Of a stretch of DNA of 64,000 nucleotides, positions 56,100 to 64,000 are shown in pieces. Each line of letters begins with the position of its first letter. The stretch's first letter is position 1. The notes beneath the pieces were generated by a model. The model saw only the letters and a program-made list of their open reading frames with translations. It did not search any database and was not told where the DNA came from. This stretch comes from Ilyonectria destructans (Eukaryota; Ascomycota; Sordariomycetes; Hypocreales; Nectriaceae). The stretch lies in the NCBI GenBank assembly GCA_020740775.1, contig JAHEWK010000016.1, forward strand, positions 186,001 to 250,000. Direction: 5' to 3'. Both the position numbers and the translations under genes were made by a program.

Positions 56100-58708
56100 C
56101 TAAAATACGTCGTCTGAAACATGGCTGTCGTCATCCGCGTTCGTCTCTCTCAAGCCGTATTGACCATGGTCATCAATGAACAGGATGGGGCCTGTCTCCC
56201 TTGCACCTGAGCCAAAAAAGATTTGGTCGGGGACAGAATCAGCACCGAACACTCCAGCAAACCCCTTGACATATGGTAGCGAAGTCCCAGCATTGAAAGT
56301 AGCAGTGTTCCAATTACCATCGAGTCCAGCGGCTCTGCCCATTTGCTGAGGTGGGTTCATCTCAGAAACGCCGTCAAAAGTGGTCTGGACTTCTGGATAT
56401 TCCAGGGTCGTTGTAGGATGGCTCGTCCCAGCTTTTGGAGACATAACCTTGACGCTACGCTCGCTCTTTAAAAGCGCGTCGATAGCTGGATAGCATGCTA
56501 TGGAAAAGGGTAGGTCTCCGTTTGGCCCGACGTCTCTTAAGAGCGAATTATCTAGGAATGTCTTTTCCCTTGCCATCCTAGCCTTAATCAACATCCGTTT
56601 CACATGTTGCCAGAGCAGCAACTGCTGGACCTGCTTCTTCCGGTTGCGAAAACGTGTCTGCACCATAACTTCTACGGCGTCCCATGCACGATCAACCAAT
56701 TGTCCTCTGGTTTTTCTGCACAGCTCAGATAGCGTAAAGACGACTGAGTGCCATTGGCGATACTTGCCGAAATACCAGCGCCATTGACTTGCGCGGGAGT
56801 CGTTGTCGAGGAGGTTGCCGTATTCGATGGATTCTATAGATGCAATGAAGAGCTTTTCCCTGATTCTCTCGGGAAGTACCACGCCTTCATCATGTCTCTG
56901 TGTATTTGGAAACACCATGAGCCACATGGTCGATAAATGGAGGCGTATGACGGTTGTAACCACCCACGTAGATGGTAGACTCAATTCGAGACCGGGGAAG
57001 TATATTTGTTCGATTTGTTGATGACACTGATTTATCCAAACCTCCTTTTGCTCAGGTGTTAGCTCAGCCGAAACGTCGTCCGGCGATTGTTGACTAGCAG
57101 TATTGTGCCATTGACGTAGGATGTGTTGGAGTGTGTCAGTAAGCTTGAATTTGATGAGGCTAATCGTCATTTCTGTGATACCGATTTTAGGCGCAGGAAG
57201 TTCGGCCATGTCGGGATGAAGATCAACGTCATCAACATTGAGGGGCATGCGGGTATCAAATTGAGCCTCTGCGATTGCAGGGGCGCATCCATGCTCTTCT
57301 CTATATGTTACTTCCCGTGAGTATCAGAAATACACATAGGTAGCTCGGTACGGGTGGTACTTACGATACCTGTGCCTCCAGTGTACATAGCTCCCACCAC
57401 AGCCTCCTCCTCATTTCTATATTGAAGGGAGAGAGACCCCAATGAACACCGTCGCTTCGGAGACCCATTGTTTGTGCAACCCGCATCGCAAGCCCTGCCA
57501 AGGACCAGACTACCTCGGGACTTTCGTCCCGCCTCAGCGCTGCAAGATATATAACATATGCCTGCAAGGTGATAATTTTGGTAGATTTAAGAAGTTCGGC
57601 ATGAGCGCAGGCTTGCTCGCAGGCGGATCGATACTGGGAGGAGAGTATCGCATGGGATTCGCCAAACTCTGCCATGCATTCCTCGTCCGAGAGAGAAGCG
57701 ATGGCGCCTGGAAATGCGTCAGCCTCACTCTAAATGAAGGCAAGGGATGGTCACGCGGTCTTACCGTAAGATATGGAAAAAATAAGAGCTCTTAGCTCAT
57801 CTGAAATCTTGCTCGAGTCCCCCGCTGCTGTAATTATTGGCTCCAACGATGGAATATGAAGGACCTTCACAACCGGATCGACTCTAAGCTTGAACAGGGA
57901 CCACATATGTGGCAGGGACTGGGGATGAAGAAGGGGTTTAAAGAAACCATCCACAGATGACATAGGATGGAAGTGGAGGGGAAACCCGCTCGCGCTTCCT
58001 TCAGGCGCGGACCTAAGGCTATCGTCCGCCGAATGATGCAGCTCATTCTCCTCTAGCGTGCCCGTCAGACTTTGGACCTATTTCCTTTTAGTTGTTCTGT
58101 TTTTGCTCCGGGAAATGCTCAGTATACCTCCTGTTCTAGGACATCCAACATACATGTGTTGACGAACCGGCTTCCCCCAGAATTGATAAACAACCTCGAG
58201 AGGTTGTGTGTCGACCCAGCACTCGGCCCATGGTGTTCTGTCTCCAACGACAATTGGCCCGCCCGTCTACCACAATTTAACATCGTACCATCCCCATGAT
58301 CCTTTTCTTCAGGCAATGGAGACCCTTCCCGCAGCTGTTGAAACAGGGCTGCTTCGTCTCCCTCGCACAAGTTGTTAGATGTGACGACATGGCTGTTGTT
58401 AGGCTGTCTGAAAGATTCCAAGATGCCTTCTAGCCGGCGAATTCGTCCAGCGAGGTTCAGGCGGTCATCGGTACCTTTGCTAGACTTGGCTGAGGATCGA
58501 CCCGATGACGACGTAATGCATTCAATGTTGGCATTTCTGCAGTTGGTGCATGGATTGGTCTTGTCGCCTGATGTCCCCAAGCCACGTTAAGGTCTGAAGG
58601 AATAAAATGAGGGTTCGGAGACGTACATTTTACCTTCCTTCGTCTGCAAGTGATACAAGTCCATCGCGTCCTGGGATCGTGATGGTTGCTTCTCGGAAGG
58701 TCTTCCAT
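56100..58708 (-). CDS. Zn2Cys6 fungal-specific transcription factor
   Basis: Five exons (58708-58627, 58567-58128, 58077-57765, 57707-57365, 57300-56100) give 792 residues. The binuclear zinc cluster is complete, split by the first intron: CITCRRRKVKC then DKTNPCTNCRNANIEC (C-x2-C-x6-C-x5-C-x2-C-x6-C). A short coiled-coil-type linker (LAGRIRRLEGIL) follows. The fungal_trans domain covers about residues 250-520, with SLSDEEC, RVAQTMGLRSDGVHWGLS and MRRRLWWELCTLEAQ. The C-terminus is acidic and Asp-rich. It should act as a nuclear DNA-binding activator or repressor on CGG-containing sites. The NmrA-like gene follows upstream on the same strand. ATG 58708 is used, shortly before the zinc cluster; an open extension to 58834 exists. 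Confidence 0.9.
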
Positions 58709-59321
58709 GATGCTGATGAGAGGTTGGCTGCAGAGTTGCGCTAGGCGGCATGGGCACGGCACAATTAAATAGAGTGAACGCGGGCGAACTAAGTTACTTT
58801 GTTCAGCGTGACTTGGACTTGGTTGAGTTTTCATCGACCCCCTTGTTGAAGTACCATCTGCGTTGATTGGTCATACGGAGGCCGCGGACACCGGGTGTTG
58901 CGGCATTCTCCGACCACCACCTGCTTTACGCGCAAGGTGTGTGTGTATATTGTTTAACGCCGGGACGTTCCTTTCTATAGGACAAAGGGCGCCCGTCTAT
59001 CTATCTAATTCTCTCTCTATGCTACTCGTACTAAGGAAATATGCTAAGAAAATGGGGTTTACGCGCAAGGTCGGGCGGGTGATGTAGCAGTACGTAAAGG
59101 GGACCTGCGTCACATCTGCTCGGCCAGGTCCTGACGTAGGCATTGCCTTCCGTTTGCCGAAACAAATCCAAGTTTGATTAAGACGGAATGGAAATTAACG
59201 GAAGGTTCTAGGTTATCGAGGCACTGATAGAATGAAGAGTGTGATTATCAGGAATAATATGTCGGGTTCTTAGAGCGTTATGTGCTCCCTTGTAGAAAAA
59301 GCAGGTTACGACCATACAATA
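58709..59321. promoter_or_regulatory. Upstream region of the Zn2Cys6 regulator
   Basis: The 610 bp between the NmrA-like stop codon and the regulator start codon, both on the minus strand. It holds the regulator promoter. No distinct element was recognised. Confidence 0.4.
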
Positions 59322-60377
59322 TTACGATGACTCTCCGTGCCAGTGCTTCTCCATGTAACCACGGACAGTCATTGGCTTCACAGCTGGACACAGTTGATTC
59401 AACACAGGGTGCACAACAACCTCATCCTCCCTATCCCGGATATAGGCCAGGTGGAACTCGATCCACATACGTTCCATGAAGTCGGTGACATTTGCAAGCC
59501 TCTCCTCGAGATGGTGTTGCTCGAGCAATGCAACCTTGAACTCCTTCCCGGTCACAGCTTCTGTGGAAGCCAATAGTTCGCCCATAGTCAGAGTATCCCC
59601 GGCCATACCCATCTCCTCTTCCCAGTTTGGTAGGTCAAGGGCAGCGGCGACAAATCTGCCCACGTCCCTCATAGATGTGAAGGAGACGCGTGGCCACTGT
59701 CCATCTTGCTTGATAGGAAGTTCGGCGATTCCGTTCTTTAGTCCAACAAGAAAAGCCCCTGACTGATCCGACAAGGGGCCTTGTCGATGGAGGCCCTCAC
59801 ATGCTTCGTCCTCGCCCGGCTGGTAGCCCGCGCCGCTTCGATACTTGGCCAAGGCCTCAACGCCAATATCCGCAGGCTCCGGGGTCGCGAATATTCCGTG
59901 GCCGATGTAGTTCATGAACGAACCGTGGTTGAAGTAGGCGCACTCGATCTGATGTTGATGCTTGGTGCATTCCTCTCGGACACCTTGATTCGCCCACCGG
60001 CATGTGTCAACTTCGGTCCAGCCCGTGGGCCCAAAGCCCCATTGGGACGGGGCGAAGCGCTTACACCCAGCATTCACGGCGGCGTGGAGGAGGTTGATCT
60101 GAGTCTGCGCTTGCGTACCATCGACAGCCGAGGTGACGGAGACGAGGGTATGGACACGCTGCATCTTGAGGGCTGTGGCCAAGGAGTCGACAGAAGCGTA
60201 ATCGACAGCCATAATCTTGTGACGCTTAGCATCTTGATCGACTGCGCGGAGCCAAATGGGCGCGTGGTTCGAGCGCGAAAGAATGAGGACAGTCCATGCA
60301 GTATTGGCAAAGACGGCGGTGACAATTGCCCGGCCAAGGCCAGGAGAAGTGCCACCGGCTAGTGCTAGGGTAGGCAT
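59322..60377 (-). CDS. NmrA-like / isoflavone-reductase-like NAD(P)-binding protein
   Basis: A single exon encodes 351 residues. The N-terminal GGTSPGLGRAIV is the glycine-rich Rossmann loop of the NmrA/isoflavone-reductase group; KRFAPSQWGFGP, the NYIGHG segment and WPRVSFTSMRDVGRFVAAALDLP are further family marks. Members act either as redox-sensing partners of transcription factors (as NmrA in nitrogen control) or as reductases. ATG 60377 starts directly before the beta strand of the Rossmann fold. A CTATAAAT element lies at about 60549-60541 on the minus strand, 165 bp upstream. It lies directly upstream of the 792-residue regulator, on the same strand. Confidence 0.87.
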   Translation of the reverse strand: MPTLALAGGTSPGLGRAIVTAVFANTAWTVLILSRSNHAPIWLRAVDQDAKRHKIMAVDYASVDSLATALKMQRVHTLVSVTSAVDGTQAQTQINLLHAAVNAGCKRFAPSQWGFGPTGWTEVDTCRWANQGVREECTKHQHQIECAYFNHGSFMNYIGHGIFATPEPADIGVEALAKYRSGAGYQPGEDEACEGLHRQGPLSDQSGAFLVGLKNGIAELPIKQDGQWPRVSFTSMRDVGRFVAAALDLPNWEEEMGMAGDTLTMGELLASTEAVTGKEFKVALLEQHHLEERLANVTDFMERMWIEFHLAYIRDREDEVVVHPVLNQLCPAVKPMTVRGYMEKHWHGESS

Positions 60378-60834
60378 GGTAGGAAGTGGATGAAGATGAA
60401 CCAGAGGGCCCAAGGCGATGAAGCAATACCTCCAGTAGGATGCAAAGCAAAGCAGATTGGGCAATGAGGCGGGGAAAGCTTATGAGAATGTTGCTTGCAA
60501 CCTCGAAAACAGGAAGGATAACACCTGGCTCGCAAGGCGAGATTTATAGCACCGCCAACTACCTTGACCCGTCCTGACCGAGCCGGCCTCGGAGTCGACG
60601 ACACCGGAGTGCTTGACCGAGCACCCCGAGAGGCCGAGAAAGAGGTGGGGCTACCGCTTCCGGCAAAATCCCAGAGGCATTTGTAGTGGCATATCCATAT
60701 CGTCTCGCTCGTACAGACGCACGGGTCAGTTAAAGTTCCCGAGGACCGAGAATTATACGTATGAGGTAGATTCCTGTAGAGCCCAGGACTTCCTTATATT
60801 ACTCGGGCTTTAGGTGAGGATTCTTATGCTTCCT
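60378..60834. promoter_or_regulatory. NmrA-like gene promoter region
   Basis: About 460 bp between the NmrA-like start and the presumed chromovirus LTR end. It includes a TATA candidate near 60545 (minus strand). The retroelement inserted upstream of this promoter in the same transcriptional orientation. Confidence 0.45.
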
Positions 60835-61052
60835 TGTGTGAAAGGCCTCTAGTGAGTTGATTCAACTAACTAGTCCCTATGCTGTTTACTTTCAAGATGA
60901 AGAAAGGAAAGAATCTAAATACAAACTGGGTGCGTGAAGACGCGTTATATCTTCTTTAATATAGAAGATTCGAGAATCAACTCGATGGCGCTGTGGAGAA
61001 GAATTCGGGCTTGGCGGCAGAGCCGCCAGCCAAGTGGGCCTGACCCGTTACA
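60835..61052 (-). repeat. Presumed 3' LTR of the chromovirus
   Basis: Directly after the pol stop codon, a purine-rich tract (minus strand, about 61067-61056) precedes TGTAACGGGTCAGGCC, a good LTR start. A TTTCACACA at about 60846-60838 could be the LTR end, giving about 215 bp with TGT...ACA ends. The left LTR lies outside the window, so length and end are inferred. Confidence 0.5.
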
Positions 61053-64000
61053 TTACCCCCCTCCTCCAGAGTTGGCGTGTATCTCACGATGATTTTCGAA
61101 GTTGACTCTCTTCTTCTTCCGCTTTGTCCATTGTTTCCATGCATCCGTATGCCGTACAGCACTGAGATGCTCCCACGTGGGTCTCGAATAGTCCACCCAC
61201 TTCACGAGCACCTTCTTGTGCGTGCCTTCCTTCTTTTCATCGAGGATGCGTTCAACGAGGTACATCTCTTGACCGTCCACCAGCACTGGTGGGGCGCTCT
61301 CGTGATCGACCTGCTGTGATGGTAGCGGGTCGTCAGGGACGGGCCGGAGCAAATCCACATGGAATACTGGGTGTATGCGTCCGGGCACGTCTAACTTGTA
61401 GGCGTGTGGGTTAATCTCCTCGACCACTTGGTATTTTGCATGTAGCCAGTCCAGCTTCTTACAAGGCCGTGACGTCTTGACGTTCTTCAGATTAAGGTAT
61501 ACCCAGTCTCCAGGCTTGTAGCGGGGCGAGGCAGTTCTGTGCCTGTTGGCTTGGGCTTGCTGTATCTCTTGGGCCATAGCTATTGCAGCTTGCGCAAACT
61601 CTGTGGCGTCCTGAAGTCTCTGGATGAAGTCTTCTGCCATAACCTCGCCCTCCCTCGCATCTTCTGCTCTTCGATCCTCGACTAGCTGAATTGGCTCGTT
61701 GTGGTAGCCGTGCATGAAGAAGAACGGGCTTAGGCCGGTAGAGGCCGCGTCCCTCTCGTTGATTGTTGCCATGGCTATTGGTAGCAGGTCTAGCCAATTC
61801 TCTTGGAGATAGTTTGTCCATATTCGTAGGATCTTCTCAACCTCTTGGTTCATTCGCTCCGTCGCTCCATCCGTCTGTGGGTGGTACGCCGTCGATAGCC
61901 GCTGCTCGATCTGCAGCAGTTTGCAGAAGTGCTTCCACATGTCGCTGACAAACTGGGGCCCACGGTCACTGGTTATGGCTGTTGGAATACCATGGACCGG
62001 GTAGTGCCGTTCGAAGAGTCTCTTAGCAACCGCTTCCGAGGAGATATCGCTCATGCCTTCGAGTTCGACGCCTTTGGTAAGCCGGTCTGTGACTACCATG
62101 CAGTTCGTCGCGCCATCCCGTCCCGATGGTGGGAGGTCCGTAATGAAGTCGATAGTGACCTCGCTCCATATTCGTTGCGGAATGGGTAATGGCTTCAGGA
62201 GCCCTCTCTTCGTGTCTCTCCAAATGGTGTTCCTTCCGCAGACCTCACAGTTACGCACGAATTGGCGTACTTCGCTAGCTGCGCCCGGCCAAAAGAAGCG
62301 TCTCGACAGAATAGAGTACGTAAGGTCTCTCCCCGGGTGCCCGGTAATGTGGGAGTCGTGTGTTGCTTGAATAATCTTCGTGCGCAGCGGCTCAGAGTTG
62401 GGTATCCAGACACGATTCCGGAAGCATAGGAGACCTTTGTCATCCAGTGAGCATTCTGAGATACTCACAACCTTCTCCTTTTGCAACTGTGTCGGTAAGT
62501 TCTTCTCTCCATTCGCTACTAGCTTCGTGAGTTCCTGGTAGAGCTTGTCCTCTCGGCGTGCGGCGTCCCAAAGTTGCTGCAATTCCTGGTCCTCGAATAG
62601 CCTGATATCCTTTTCGAAATCAAACTCCAGGGCGCCCTCAGTGTTGGTGGAAACTGTCGAGATGCGTACCCTTCTAAGATGGTCGTCCTGAAAGAGCCTC
62701 ATAATGCGTGCCTTGAGCCGCTCGTCCGAGTAGTCGGCTGGCATATCTTGGTCTCGTCGAGAGAGCGCGTCTGGCAGTCCAGCCTTCTTTCCGGGTCTCC
62801 ATTCGAGTGTGAAATGGAACCTGGATAAGAACTCCGACCATCGTACTTGTCTTTCCGTTAATCTTCTCTCCGAATAGAAGTATTTCAGATTCTGATGGTC
62901 CGTGAGGATCCTGAAATTCTTCACAGCTCGCAGCTCTGGTTCCCATTGCTCCAGACACCTTACAATAGCAAGCAGTTCCTTGTCGTGAATAGCGTAGTTG
63001 ACCTCTGCTGGCGAGTGTTTCTTCGAGAAATAGGCGACAGGCCGTAATAGTCCGTCTTCGTCGTCTCGCTGGGAGAGGACACCCCCAGTGACAAATCCTG
63101 AAGAATCTGCCTCCACGATAGTCTCTCTCTCCGGGTGGAAATGAGCTAGAATAGGGGCCGTGATCAACAGGTCCTTAAGCTTCTCAAAGGCTTCTTCGCA
63201 TAGGTCGTCCCAACGGAAGGGTACGTCCTTTTTCGTTAGCCGTATCAGCGGCTCTGCTATCTCTGAGAACTCAGGCATGAAAATCCTATAGAAGTTCGCG
63301 AAACCGATAAAGGCTCTAACGGCTTTTACGTTCGTTGGCGTAGTCCATTCCTTGACAGCCTTGACCTTCTCAGGATCGACTCGGATCCCGTTCTCCGCCT
63401 CGATAATGAACCCGAGATATTTCACCGTCTTGACTTCGAATTCGCTCTTGCTGATGTCTAGCTGTAGCCCAGCATCCATTAGGCGTTGGAGGACCCTGCC
63501 GACTTTGTCGCGGTGGTCTTGAATGCTTCCAGAAGAGAAGATCAACACGTCGTCGATGTATGCTGACACGAAATCGTCTAGGTAGTCTTGGAGCACGCTG
63601 TTGATATACCGTTGAAAGGCTGCGGGTGCACCTGTCAGTCCAAATGGGACTACCAGCCATTCAAAAGATCCGTAGCGTGTTCTGAAGGCCGTCTTTTCTT
63701 CGTCTCCGGGGGCGACCCTGATCTTGTGGAATGCTGCTATAACATCTAGCTTCGTGAACCACTTTGCCTTTGCCACAGTGCGTAGCGTTTCGTTGAGTAA
63801 GGGCAGCGGATAGCGGTCCTTCTTGGTGATGTTGTTCAGTCCTCGGTAATCCACACAAAAGCGAACGCCTCCACCAGGCTTTTTCACCATGAGAACCGGT
63901 GCCGCCGCGGGTGAACTGCTAACTCTGATAAACTCCTTGTCGAGAAGCTCTGTAAGTGTCTTCCGCAGTACCAATAGCTCTTCGCGAGACATGCCATAAA
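61053..64000 (-). mobile_element. Ty3/gypsy chromovirus, pol region, runs off the window
   Basis: An uninterrupted frame of at least 979 codons (63992-61053) holds, in order: reverse transcriptase (DYRGLNNITKKDRYPLPL, catalytic box YIDD in SAYIDDVLIF), RNase H (EADSSGFVTGGVLSQ, then TDHQNLKYF), the zinc-binding HHCC motif (HITGHPGRDLTYSILSRR ... CEVCG), integrase core (TDRLTK, SDRGPQFVSDMW, AYHPQTDGATERMNQE) and a C-terminal chromodomain (ERILDEKKEGTHKKVLVKWVDYSRPTWEHL). Gag, protease and the 5' LTR lie beyond base 64000. The frame has no stops and no AT drift, so it looks recent and possibly active. The chromodomain usually guides insertion to heterochromatin. Confidence 0.92.

Noticed and set aside
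59781..60362. 193-codon plus-strand open frame
   Set aside because: Antisense shadow of the NmrA-like gene, which has clear family motifs on the other strand.

Overview
The window reads as nuclear DNA of a filamentous ascomycete (Pezizomycotina). Genes have short introns (about 45-75 nt, mostly GT-AG), and the families are typically fungal: Zn2Cys6 regulators, rhodopsin-like PTH11-type membrane proteins, NmrA-like proteins, nitronate monooxygenase, GT17. TA-rich blocks look mutated by RIP (C-to-T / G-to-A). The species cannot be named from the sequence. The mix of intact enzyme genes, many broken genes and transposons is typical of an accessory or subtelomeric compartment; no telomere repeat is present.

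Layout. 0-5 kb: a decapitated Zn2Cys6 regulator butted against a fragment of a PDR-type ABC transporter and an AT-rich scar. 5-10 kb: a small membrane protein, a BBE-type FAD oxidase, a nitronate monooxygenase and half an O-methyltransferase. 10-19 kb: a small secreted protein, a type B carboxylesterase, scraps of a FAD oxidoreductase and of an NLR (NACHT) gene, and a tyrosinase. 20-26 kb: two rhodopsin-like membrane proteins bracket a cytochrome P450 whose frame starts directly behind the stop codon of one of them and has no start codon. 27-31 kb: a broken P1B metal ATPase and a LINE remnant. 31.6-38.3 kb: an AT-rich, RIP-like block holding nested inverted repeats, tRNA-like relics and one GC-rich island with 198-bp direct repeats. 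38.4-39 kb: a sugar-isomerase (SIS) fragment. 40.4-50.4 kb: an intact run of phytase-like secreted esterase, quinone oxidoreductase, regulator, SDR reductase and flavin monooxygenase. 51-56 kb: a possible nuclease-like fragment, an intact GT17 glycosyltransferase and an epoxide hydrolase tail. 56-60.4 kb: a complete 792-residue Zn2Cys6 regulator and an NmrA-like protein. 60.8-64 kb: a Ty3/gypsy chromovirus with an open pol frame running off the window.

For nine multi-exon genes I reconstructed splice sites by eye; all nine gave exon sums divisible by three (esterase 568 aa, tyrosinase 366, rhodopsin-like 386 and 371, phytase-like 525, quinone oxidoreductase 362, SDR 341, FMO 619, Zn2Cys6 regulator 792), which supports these models.

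How the genes may work together is inference. The 40-50 kb run (redox enzymes plus a regulator, with a divergent regulator/SDR promoter) looks like a small metabolite or detoxification cluster without a visible backbone synthase. The Zn2Cys6 regulator and NmrA-like gene at 56-60 kb may form a local regulatory pair. The repeat content shows old RIP-like decay (LINE, AT block) next to a young, apparently unmutated chromovirus.
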